Of a stretch of DNA of 64,000 nt, positions 5,763-13,545 are shown one piece after another. This stretch comes from JAHIYU01 sp964476155 (lineage in GTDB: Bacteria > Krumholzibacteriota > Krumholzibacteriia > LZORAL124-64-63). Position numbers and translations under genes: made by a program. The notes below the pieces were generated by a model, which had not been told where the DNA came from, did no database searches, and saw only the letters and a program-made list of their open reading frames with translations. The stretch is taken from assembly GCA_964476155.1 (NCBI GenBank), contig CAYYYS010000002.1, forward strand, positions 1 through 64,000. Reading direction: 5' to 3'. Position 1 is the first letter of the stretch. Each line of letters opens with the position of its first letter.

Positions 5763-7833
5763 CGTCCTTTTTCTGGACAGACCCGGTAACGAAGTCGCCC
5801 AGGTGCACCTCGGCCACCAGCGGCCGGAGCGTCGGCTGGGTCACCTCGGACGCGTCGATGCCTTCCTCGCGGTAGATGCGCATGATCAGTTCGGTGCAGG
5901 TCTTGCCGCCGCAACCGCCCATGCCCGCGCGGACCACGGCCTTGAGCTGGTTCATGTCGCGCACGCCGTCGCTGATGGCCGCCACGATCTCGCTTTTTCT
6001 CACGCGTTCGCAGCGACACACGATGGGGTCGGCCTCGGGCGCCTCGCCGGTGACCGGTTCGCCCTGCAGCGGTTCGCGGATGCGGAAGCCCGCGACGACG
6101 AGTTTGTCCGCGTCGGGCACTTCGAGCATGAGTAGTTTGCGCCGGTCCTGGTCCTCGCGCTTGCGGACGGCGATGACCTTGCCGGTGCCCACCACGTTGC
6201 CTTCCATGTCGGTGGTGACGACCGGGTCGCCGAAGGGGATGGCCGTGTCCGCGAACTCGAAGGGCAGTGTGAGCAGCGCGGTCTCGCCGGTGGGGTCGTA
6301 ATCGTTGTGCACCAGGTTGATGGCCAGGCCGGGGCAGACGACCACGCAACGACTGCATCCCTCGCACAGACCCGCGAACTCGGGCTTGGCCAGGATCGAG
6401 CCGGGCATGCCGATCAGGTCGTGCGGACAGGCATCGACACACGGGTTGCAGGGGATCTCCTGGACGCAGCGCAGCAGGGGGTAGACCGGCGTGTCGATTG
6501 TCGGTGCTTCGTACGGGGCCGGCTCGCCGCCGTGGTGTTTGAGGATGTCGCCGAAGCTCTCCCAGTCGCTGGGGATGGGCACGTCGAAGCCCAGTTCGCG
6601 GGCCAGCTTGCGGCCGGTGATCTTGCCCGAGAAGATGGCGGCCGAGGCCTCGGCGATCTCGTTGGTGTCGCCGGCGGCCAGCACCTTCATGCCGTACTCG
6701 CGGGCCTTGACCAGCAGTTCGTCGACGGGCGACAGGCCCACCGCGACGAGCACCGTGTCCACGTCGAACGAACGTTCGGTGCCGGCAATGGGCTGGAACT
6801 TGTCGTCGATGGCCGCGGTGATCACGCGCTCGACCTTTTCGTCGCCCTCGCAGCGCAGGACCGTGTGTCGGGTCCAGACGGGCACGCCCAGGCGTCTGAT
6901 CTTGTCATCGTGCACCTTGTAGCCGCCGCACTTGGGCAGGGCTTCGACCAGGCCGACCACGTCGATGCCCGCCTGCAGGGCGTGGTAGGCGCCGATCAGG
7001 CCCACGTTGCCGCCGCCGATGATGAAGAGTTTCTCGGCGCAGCGGATCAGGTCGCGGTTGACGAGGGTCTGGAAGGCGCCGGCGCCGTAGACGCCGGTCA
7101 GGTCGCAGCCGGGGAACGCCAGGCTCTTTTCGCGGGCGCCGCAGGTGATGAGCGTGGCCTGCGGGGTGACCAGTCGGTAACCCTGCGGTCCGGCGACGCC
7201 GAACTTGCCGTCGACGAACACGCCGACCACAGTCGAGTCCAGCCAGATGTCGACCGACGGCAGGGCGGCCACTTCGTCGGCCAATTTGGTGCCGATGTCC
7301 ACGCCGCGCATACCGGCGTAACAGTCGGCCACCGAGCCGAAGAAGTTGTGGGTCTGCAGGCCGAGCTTGCCGCCCAGTTCCTGCTTGTCGTCGACGATCA
7401 GGCATGCGATGCCCAGGCGCCCGAGTTCAATGGCGGCGCACACGCCGGCGGGGCCGCCGCCGATGATCAGCACCTGGACTTCGGTGTCGGTCACGTCGGG
7501 GCTGAAGGCTGACGATTCGACCGCGCCCAGTGTGGGGTGGTCCTCGCAGCTCTGCACCTGCATGCCCGCGGTTACCGGCACCATGCACGACTTCACGGGG
7601 CGACCGTCGGCCACCACGGTGCATTGGCTGCACTGGCCGTTGACGCAGTAGATCCCCTGCGCGCCGTCGTCCTTGTGGTGGTGTCCGAAGATCGAGATAC
7701 CCGCCGCGTACAGCGCCGACGAGATGACTTCGCCCTCGCGCGCCGTCAGCGTTTCGCCGTTGAAGGTGAAGTCGATGGGGTCGCCGGCCAGCGGCGGCAT
7801 GATGGGATGGGAGTTGATGCGGTGGTTGCTCAT
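5755..7833 (-). CDS. HcnA-HcnB-like fusion: 2Fe-2S, FAD/NAD oxidoreductase, 2x[4Fe-4S], BFD-like domain
   Basis: 692 residues in four parts. (1) Residues 15-100: HcnA-like [2Fe-2S] domain with C63, C68, C71 and C83. (2) About 118-430: a pyridine-nucleotide-disulfide type flavoprotein with IIGGGPAG (122-129) and a second IIGGGNVG motif, like HcnB, opine oxidase A and sarcosine oxidase alpha. (3) About 445-510: two ferredoxin-like Cys sets (CNPCVDACP and CEGCSRCVVVCP). (4) About 600-670: a BFD-like [2Fe-2S] domain (CRCE...GGCGGKTC). In HCN synthase and dye-linked proline dehydrogenases these pieces pass electrons from a DAO-type subunit. Here the two ferredoxin clusters extend the wire, presumably towards the NuoEF/FlpD proteins encoded upstream. 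It overlaps both neighbours by 4-8 bases, indicating translational coupling. Confidence 0.8.
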   Translation of the reverse strand: MSNHRINSHPIMPPLAGDPIDFTFNGETLTAREGEVISSALYAAGISIFGHHHKDDGAQGIYCVNGQCSQCTVVADGRPVKSCMVPVTAGMQVQSCEDHPTLGAVESSAFSPDVTDTEVQVLIIGGGPAGVCAAIELGRLGIACLIVDDKQELGGKLGLQTHNFFGSVADCYAGMRGVDIGTKLADEVAALPSVDIWLDSTVVGVFVDGKFGVAGPQGYRLVTPQATLITCGAREKSLAFPGCDLTGVYGAGAFQTLVNRDLIRCAEKLFIIGGGNVGLIGAYHALQAGIDVVGLVEALPKCGGYKVHDDKIRRLGVPVWTRHTVLRCEGDEKVERVITAAIDDKFQPIAGTERSFDVDTVLVAVGLSPVDELLVKAREYGMKVLAAGDTNEIAEASAAIFSGKITGRKLARELGFDVPIPSDWESFGDILKHHGGEPAPYEAPTIDTPVYPLLRCVQEIPCNPCVDACPHDLIGMPGSILAKPEFAGLCEGCSRCVVVCPGLAINLVHNDYDPTGETALLTLPFEFADTAIPFGDPVVTTDMEGNVVGTGKVIAVRKREDQDRRKLLMLEVPDADKLVVAGFRIREPLQGEPVTGEAPEADPIVCRCERVRKSEIVAAISDGVRDMNQLKAVVRAGMGGCGGKTCTELIMRIYREEGIDASEVTQPTLRPLVAEVHLGDFVTGSVQKKDGD

Positions 7834-9611
7834 CGCTCCACCTCCTCGGTAAACGCGAAAGTGGCGGCGGGCTCGGCGTAACGTCCCGCCAGCCAGGCTC
7901 CCTGTCGCGTGATCAGCTTGAGTTGCGCCAGGTCGGTCGGTGTGGTGCGGATGGGCGCTGCGCCGGCAGCCTTGAGGCGATCGACGAGAGCCCGGCGCTC
8001 TTCGTGTGCGATGCGGAAGTGGAAGGTCGGGGCGGCGGCGGTCTCTGCGCCAGCCAACTCATCCAGTGTGACGACGGGCACGTCGCTCCCGGGCTTGAAG
8101 CCGGGATCGAGGGCGATGACCCGTTTCGCGTCGCCGACCTGCTGGTCGGTCAGGGCCAGGCGTACTTTCAAACCCTGGCCGCGCAGTATCGCGCCGGCGT
8201 CGGCCAGCACGTCGCGCAGGCGCCAGTCGGCCACGTGTCCCGTGAGCAGGCGGTCAAGTTCGACCAGGCCGCCGAGCCAGAGGGCGTCGTCCGCGGTGTC
8301 GCTCGTGTCGAAGAGGGCGGCGATGTCGTCGGGGACCCGTGGCGTCAGTTCGGGGCGCATGGCCAGCCAATCGATGACCGTCAGGGCGCGGTCGAGGCCG
8401 CGTTCGGTCGTGAAGTCCACGGGGCAGGGCTCGGTCAGGGGCGTGGCGTCGCGGTCGGCGCGGAAAGCGGCCACGGTTTCGTCGGGTCCGGCGGGGCCGG
8501 GGCGCGGTTTCACGTAGCGGATGCGGTCGTCGCCCAATCCGGCGATCGCGGCCAGGTCGTTGGCCACGGCGGCCTGCTCTTCGCCGAGGTGGCCGCCTTC
8601 GCCATAGGGACAGGAGTCGCGGTCGCGGCACACGAGCTGCACGCCGTCGGCGCCGCGGGCCAGGCAGGTGAGCATATCGTCCACGCTCACGCGGCCCACG
8701 CAACTGATGGAGATCACGTCGTCGCGTGCGGTGAAGTGCGAGCGGTCGCAGGCGTAGGTGGTGACCTTGCCGCGCTGGTCGGCCCAACCGCACAGGTCCT
8801 CGTCCGCCCAGCCGCGCTGGATGATGGCGCCGGTGGGGCAGGCCCCCGCGCAGATGCCGCAGCCGGTGCAGGTCTCGCGCGAGATGTCGGCCAGGAAGTT
8901 GCCGTCGCGGGTGGCGAAGACGCGCGGGATGTCGAAGGGGCAGGCCTGTTCGCAGGCGCCGCAGCCGCGGCACAGGTCGGTCTGCACGGCGCAAAGCGGC
9001 ACGTAAAAGGAGCGGTTCCAGATGCCGAGCTTGCCGCCGGTGCGCGTGTATTCGATCTCGCCGGTGGGGCAGATGTCCGCGCAGGCCAGACAACCCACGC
9101 AGTCCTCGCCCACGTCGTCGGGACGGGGGCCGACGGTCTTGTCGGTGCCGCGGCCCAGGGGCGCCAGGGCCTGCACGCTCAACTCGTCGCACACGCGCAC
9201 GCACAAGCCGCATTGGATGCACTTGTCGGCGTCGACCTTGGGCGGGAAGGGCGTTTCGTCGACGCCTTCGGCTCGGGCGATGGCCTTGATCTCTTCGGAC
9301 TCCGGACAGCGCGCCAGGTACAGCTCCAGCAGGGTGCGCCGTGTCTCGTGCACGCGCTTCGACAACGTCGAAACCTGCAGCCCCGGCTCGACCGGATAGA
9401 GGCACGACGTGACCAGGCCAGTCCAGCCGTTCCAGTCGGCGTGCGAGATCTCCACCACGCACATACGGCACGCGCCGCTGGGGTCGAGGGAGGGATGGTC
9501 GCACAGGGTCGGCACCGGCACGCCCCGACGCCGCGCGGCGTCGAGCACCATGGTGCCCGGCTCCACCGCGATGGGCTGCCCGTTGATCGTGATGTCAAAC
9601 TTGTCGCTCAT
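7830..9611 (-). CDS. NuoG/HydA-like iron-sulfur protein with FlpD/MvhD-type domain, no hydrogenase centre
   Basis: 593 residues. Residues 1-80 are a NuoG/HydA-type [2Fe-2S] domain (C37, C48, C51, C70). Four [4Fe-4S] motifs follow: C131/134/137/141, C171/174/177/181, C214/217/220/224 and C248/251/254/258. Residues about 285-370 match the MvhD/FlpD iron-sulfur linker (YACDRS, ISCVGRVSVDDM, VCRDRDSCPYGEGG). The final 200 residues are Cys-poor and unrecognised. The H-cluster domain of [FeFe] hydrogenase and the molybdopterin part of NuoG are absent, so this is an electron-transfer subunit, not a hydrogenase. FlpD-like domains usually connect a dehydrogenase to a flavin-bifurcating module. It overlaps the downstream gene by four bases and follows the NuoEF fusion by five, so all are made together. 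Confidence 0.8.
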   Translation of the reverse strand: MSDKFDITINGQPIAVEPGTMVLDAARRRGVPVPTLCDHPSLDPSGACRMCVVEISHADWNGWTGLVTSCLYPVEPGLQVSTLSKRVHETRRTLLELYLARCPESEEIKAIARAEGVDETPFPPKVDADKCIQCGLCVRVCDELSVQALAPLGRGTDKTVGPRPDDVGEDCVGCLACADICPTGEIEYTRTGGKLGIWNRSFYVPLCAVQTDLCRGCGACEQACPFDIPRVFATRDGNFLADISRETCTGCGICAGACPTGAIIQRGWADEDLCGWADQRGKVTTYACDRSHFTARDDVISISCVGRVSVDDMLTCLARGADGVQLVCRDRDSCPYGEGGHLGEEQAAVANDLAAIAGLGDDRIRYVKPRPGPAGPDETVAAFRADRDATPLTEPCPVDFTTERGLDRALTVIDWLAMRPELTPRVPDDIAALFDTSDTADDALWLGGLVELDRLLTGHVADWRLRDVLADAGAILRGQGLKVRLALTDQQVGDAKRVIALDPGFKPGSDVPVVTLDELAGAETAAAPTFHFRIAHEERRALVDRLKAAGAAPIRTTPTDLAQLKLITRQGAWLAGRYAEPAATFAFTEEVER

Positions 9612-9616
9612 ATTCC

Positions 9617-11986
9617 CTACCTGGAAATGATGACGTCATCGGGACACGAGGCCTGGCAGAGTCCGCAACTCGTGCAGATGTCCACGTCGATCGTATGCAT
9701 GCCCTTTTTCTCACCGGTGATCGCGTCCACGGGGCAGACCTTGACGCAGGCGCCGCAGCCGTTGCAGGTGTCGAGCACCTCGAAGATGATCAGCTCGCGA
9801 CACACGCCCGCCGGGCAGCGTTTGTCGGTGATGTGCGCCTCGTACTCGTCGCGGAAGTGGGCGAGGGTCGAGCGTACCGGGTTGGCCGCGCTCTTGCCCA
9901 GGCCGCACAGGGAGCCGTCGTCCAGCACGTCAAAGAGTTTTTCGAGGGCGGGCAGGTCGGCGGGTGCGCCCTCGCCCTTGCAGATCCGCTCGAGGATGGC
10001 CAGCATCTGGTCCAGTCCCAGCCGGCAGGCGGCGCACTTGCCGCAGGATTCGTGGGCCAGGAACTCCGTGAAGTAGCGGGCCACATCGACCATGCATGTA
10101 TGCTCGTCCATGACGATCATGCCGCCCGAGCCCATCATCGAGCCGGCTTTGCTCAGCGCATCGAAATCGACGGGGATGTCGAGCAGGGACGCCGGCACGC
10201 AGCCGCCGCTCGGACCGCCGGTCTGCACGGCTTTGAACGCTTTCCCGTCGCGGATACCGCCGCCGATGTCGTAGACGATTTCGCGCAGGGTCATGCCCAT
10301 GGGCACCTCGACCAGGCCCGTGTTCACGACCTTGCCGACCAGCGAGAAGATCTTGGTGCCCTTCGAGCGGTCGGTGCCGACAGCGGCGAAGGCACTCGCG
10401 CCTTCGCTCACGATCAGCGGCACGTTGGCGAACGTCTCCACGTTGTTCAGGACGGTGGGGCTGTCGTACAACCCGCTGGTGCTGGTGTGCACGTATTTGG
10501 CGCGGGGTTCGCCGATCTCGCCCTCGATCGACTTCATCAGCGCCGTCGATTCGCCGCAGACGAACGAGCCGCCGCCGCGGCTCACCTTGATGTCGTACGA
10601 GAAGCCCGAGCCGAGGATGTCGTCGCCCAGCAGACCCGCCGCGCGCGCCTGGTCCAGGGCGATGGTCAGGTGCTCGACCGCCACCGGATACTCGGCCCGC
10701 ACGTACACGTAGCCTTCGGCCTGGGACTGACCGCCGGCCACCGCGTAGGCGCCGATGATCATGCCTTCGATCACGCTGTGGGGGTTGCCCTCGAGCAGGG
10801 AGCAGTCCATGAACGCGCCGGGGTCACCCTCGTCGGCGTTGCACAGGATGAACTTGCGCTTGGCCGGCACCTTGCGTGCCGACGCCCACTTGCGCGCCGC
10901 CTGAAAACCGCCGCCCCCGCGACCGCGTAGCCCCGCCGTCTTGACCTCGTCGATGACCTGTTCGGGCGTCATGTCGACCAGCGCCTTGGCCAGCGCACCG
11001 TAGCCGCCGCCGGCCACGTAGTCGTCGATGCTGAGGGGATCGATCAGGGCGTTCCGCTGCATCAGTGAGCGCGTTTGGCGGGCGTAGAAGGGGATGTCCT
11101 GTTCGCCGGCGATCTTGGCGTTGGTCGCCGGGTCTTCGTACAGCAACCGTTCGACCACACCGCCGTTCTCGATGGTCTGTTCGATGATCTCCGCGGCGTC
11201 GGCCGGCTTGATCTTCTGGTAGAGCACGCCCTGGGGGCGGACGATGCAGATCAGCCCCCGCTCGCAGAACCCGTGGCACCCGTTCTGCTGGATGCGGACC
11301 TTGTCCCCGAGTCCGCGCTCGGCGATAACCGCCTCGAACGCGTCGACCATGGCGTCGGCGCCCAGGGCGCGACACCCGCTGCCGGCGCAGAGGGAGATGA
11401 CGGCCGTGTCGGTGGCGGCGGCCGCTTGCAGCCGGTCGCGCCAGGATTGCAGGGCGGCGGGATCGGCGACGGGTTCGATATCGAGGGTGGCGCTCGGCGC
11501 CGCGGCGACTTTGTCGACCGGCCCGCTCTCGCAGCACGTCTTGACGGCGCGGCTCAGCTTGCGCGGCTTCATCTCGCCATGGCATTCGCCGTCCATGACC
11601 ACGACCGGTCCGAGGGCACAGGCGCCCACGCAGTGGACCGTGTCGAGGGTGACTTCCTGGTCGGCGGTCGTGCCGCCGGGGGCCACGCCGAGTTCGTCGG
11701 CCAGCTGGTTGACCAGACGCTCGGCGCCGCGCACGTGACAGGCCGTGCCCATGCACACGTCGATACGGTGCTTGCCGCGCGGTTCGACCGAGAAGGCTTT
11801 GTAGAAGGACACCGCCGAGTGGACCTTGGTGCGCGGGACGCCCAGACGGTCGGACACCAGATCGACAGCTTCGTCGGGCACGTGGTTCAGGGCGGCCTGC
11901 ACGTCCTGCAGGACCATGATCAGGCTGGCGGCGTCCTGGGGGTAGCGGCCGAGAACCTCTTCAATGACGGCAAGTTGCGGGGTCAT
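9617..11986 (-). CDS. NuoE-NuoF fusion (HydC-HydB/Bfu-like NADH-oxidising flavin subunit)
   Basis: 789 residues. Residues 1-150 are a complete NuoE/HydC thioredoxin-like [2Fe-2S] domain (C78, C83, C119, C123). About 190-265 is the second thioredoxin-like [2Fe-2S] domain usual at the start of HydB (C200, C205, C237, C241). About 290-690 is NuoF with the FMN/NADH loop LRGRGGGGF and the N3-type [4Fe-4S] ligands SCGKCAACR plus a later CGLG. The C-terminus has two ferredoxin motifs (CNGCGACVKVCP, CTSCGLCQASCP). The extra N-terminal and C-terminal clusters are those of electron-bifurcating HydABC and relatives rather than of complex I. NuoE and NuoF are normally separate, so the fusion is notable. 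It is the first gene of the operon. Confidence 0.85.
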   Translation of the reverse strand: MTPQLAVIEEVLGRYPQDAASLIMVLQDVQAALNHVPDEAVDLVSDRLGVPRTKVHSAVSFYKAFSVEPRGKHRIDVCMGTACHVRGAERLVNQLADELGVAPGGTTADQEVTLDTVHCVGACALGPVVVMDGECHGEMKPRKLSRAVKTCCESGPVDKVAAAPSATLDIEPVADPAALQSWRDRLQAAAATDTAVISLCAGSGCRALGADAMVDAFEAVIAERGLGDKVRIQQNGCHGFCERGLICIVRPQGVLYQKIKPADAAEIIEQTIENGGVVERLLYEDPATNAKIAGEQDIPFYARQTRSLMQRNALIDPLSIDDYVAGGGYGALAKALVDMTPEQVIDEVKTAGLRGRGGGGFQAARKWASARKVPAKRKFILCNADEGDPGAFMDCSLLEGNPHSVIEGMIIGAYAVAGGQSQAEGYVYVRAEYPVAVEHLTIALDQARAAGLLGDDILGSGFSYDIKVSRGGGSFVCGESTALMKSIEGEIGEPRAKYVHTSTSGLYDSPTVLNNVETFANVPLIVSEGASAFAAVGTDRSKGTKIFSLVGKVVNTGLVEVPMGMTLREIVYDIGGGIRDGKAFKAVQTGGPSGGCVPASLLDIPVDFDALSKAGSMMGSGGMIVMDEHTCMVDVARYFTEFLAHESCGKCAACRLGLDQMLAILERICKGEGAPADLPALEKLFDVLDDGSLCGLGKSAANPVRSTLAHFRDEYEAHITDKRCPAGVCRELIIFEVLDTCNGCGACVKVCPVDAITGEKKGMHTIDVDICTSCGLCQASCPDDVIISR

Positions 11987-12486
11987 CGTGTCTCCCGGGA
12001 AATGCGGTCGTCGGATGTCCGGGAAGGGGGCCGATCAAAGCGTACGTCGACCATCCTCCGGGGGTCCGGATGCCTGTCATTGAATGGTGCTAAGCGGGTG
12101 GGACGCACGCAACTCAAAACTTCCGGTGCACGGGCGACTTGATCATGATTATAATTATTCAAATGATCACTTCGGGAGCGGGGGACGGCCTTCTGAAGCT
12201 GAAAAATATGCTATCATGACAGTATCTGCCCGTGTGTTCGTGACTTTTTCGGGGGGATGACTTCATGAGCCGCACTCACGTCCTTCGGCGAATTCGAACT
12301 GCAGGTGAGCTGGAGCGCCATGCCGGTATCCCGCGATGACCGGCCGGGAACCGTGCCCGTCCGGTTTCGTGTCCCAACCTGAGGCCGGGCATCTTACGCC
12401 GTATTGGCCATTCGTCGTTGGACGCTGTGCGGTTGGGGTGTAGAGTCGCCCCACGATTCCCTGTGAACCCCGGCCGGAGGACCGCC
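11987..12486. other. Divergent intergenic region between the oxidase operon and the cyclodeaminase gene
   Basis: 500 bases without a credible gene. It holds an AT-rich near-palindrome at 12139-12170 with TGATCA at both ends and TATAAT-like sequence on both strands, and a second AT-rich patch (12200-12220, GAAAAATATGCTATCATGAC) that could be the -10 region of the rightward gene. The GC-rich remainder (12240-12480) shows nothing clear. Confidence 0.5.
12139..12170. promoter_or_regulatory. AT-rich inverted repeat, candidate operator for the divergent genes
   Basis: TTGATCATGATTATAATTAT followed by TCAAATGATCAC. TGATCA boxes sit at both ends, and the inner TTGA/TCAA also pair. It sits in otherwise GC-rich DNA between the operon start (11986) and the cyclodeaminase start (12487). 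The inner TATAAT can serve as a -10 box on either strand, though no good -35 hexamer is present, which would fit an activator-dependent promoter. Confidence 0.4.
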
Positions 12487-13470
12487 ATGCCCCTGATGCT
12501 ATCCCGAAACGACGTCGATGCCGTGCTCTCGATGGACGCCTGCCTCGCCGCCGTGGAGACGGCTTTCGCCGAGCTAACCCGCGGCAACGCCGACATGCCG
12601 CAGCGCGCGGTGATCCGCGTCCCTGAGCACAAGGGATTGTTCCTGGGGATGCCCGCCTATATCGGCGGCGATGACGAAGTGCTCGGCCTGAAGGTCGTGA
12701 CCGTCTATCCCGACAACCCCGGCAAGGGGATGCCGACGATTTTCGGCACCTTGATGCTCTGCGATCCGACGACCGGCAAAGCCGTCGCCATCATGGACGC
12801 CGGCTACCTGACCGCCGTGCGCACCGGCGCCGCCAGCGGCGTGGCCACGAAATATCTGGCGCGTGAGGACAGCAAGGTGTGCACGATCTTCGGCGCGGGG
12901 GGACAGGCCCGCAAGCAGATCGAGGCGGTACACCTGGTACGGCCCCTCGACAAGATCTACGTCCTGGACATGGTCGACGCGACGCGCGACGCCTTCGTGG
13001 CCGACATGAGCACCCTGCTCGGCGTGCCGGTCGAAGCGGTCGACGACGCCGAGGCCGCGGTCAAGGCCGCCGACATCGTGATCACCGCCAGCAGTTCCCA
13101 CGATCCGGTCTTTGACGGCGACTGGCTGCGTCCCGGCACCCACGTCAACAACATCGGTTCCCACTCGCCCGACGCACGCGAACTCGACACCCGCACCGTC
13201 CTGCGTGCGAAGTTCGTGGCCGACCTCAAGGAGGCCAACCTGGCCGAGGCCGGGGACATCCTCATTCCCATCGAAGAGGGTGCGGTCACCGAGGATCATA
13301 TCTACGCCAGCCTCGGCGAGATCGTCGTGGGGGCGAAGCCCGGACGTGCAAACGACGAAGAGATCACGGTTTTCAAATCCTGTGGACTGGCCATCCAGGA
13401 CATGTCCTCTGCGCGTGTGGTTTTCGAAGCGGCGAAGGTCGCTGGTGTGGGGCAGGAAATAGAGCTCTGA
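12487..13470 (+). CDS. Ornithine cyclodeaminase / mu-crystallin family ketimine reductase
   Basis: 327 residues. The ATG at 12487 follows GGAGGACCGCC. The family pattern is clear: an N-terminal substrate-binding fold with GLKVVTVYPDNP, the TAVRTGAASGVATKYLA helix, and a Rossmann dinucleotide site FGAGGQARKQIEAV (about 137-150) with D in the next strand (YVLDMVD). Later come ADIVITASSS and GTHVNNIGSHSPDARELD. Members include ornithine cyclodeaminase, alanine dehydrogenase and reductases of cyclic imines such as pyrroline-2-carboxylate. Which one applies cannot be told from sequence alone. Being divergent from an amino-acid oxidase operon, a role in reducing or recycling the cyclic imine produced from D-proline, hydroxyproline or pipecolate is attractive but inferred. 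Confidence 0.85.
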   Translation: MPLMLSRNDVDAVLSMDACLAAVETAFAELTRGNADMPQRAVIRVPEHKGLFLGMPAYIGGDDEVLGLKVVTVYPDNPGKGMPTIFGTLMLCDPTTGKAVAIMDAGYLTAVRTGAASGVATKYLAREDSKVCTIFGAGGQARKQIEAVHLVRPLDKIYVLDMVDATRDAFVADMSTLLGVPVEAVDDAEAAVKAADIVITASSSHDPVFDGDWLRPGTHVNNIGSHSPDARELDTRTVLRAKFVADLKEANLAEAGDILIPIEEGAVTEDHIYASLGEIVVGAKPGRANDEEITVFKSCGLAIQDMSSARVVFEAAKVAGVGQEIEL

Positions 13471-13493
13471 TCCCGGTTCCAGTCGGAGTGAGT

Positions 13494-13531
13494 ACAAGAA
13501 CGCGCGACCCGGTGAGGTCGCGCGTTCTTGT
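13494..13531. terminator. Bidirectional terminator between convergent genes
   Basis: ACAAGAACGCGCGACC pairs perfectly with GGTCGCGCGTTCTTGT, a 16-pair stem with a short loop. It lies between the cyclodeaminase stop and the stop of the minus-strand protease gene. Confidence 0.85.
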
Positions 13532-13545
13532 TCATGCCGATCGGG

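Noticed and set aside
4581..7833. Hydrogen cyanide synthase (hcnABC)
   Set aside because: The domain types match, but HcnA and HcnB are fused here, two ferredoxin clusters are added, and the genes are wired to NuoEF/FlpD proteins. The substrate need not be glycine.
7923..10076. 717-codon plus-strand open frame opposite the iron-sulfur genes
   Set aside because: Low-complexity Val/Ala/Gly/Arg/His-rich translation typical of the antisense of GC-rich genes; the minus-strand proteins there have intact motifs.
7830..11986. [FeFe] hydrogenase or respiratory complex I
   Set aside because: The H-cluster motifs are absent, and no membrane or quinone-site subunits are present; only the NADH-side parts are there.
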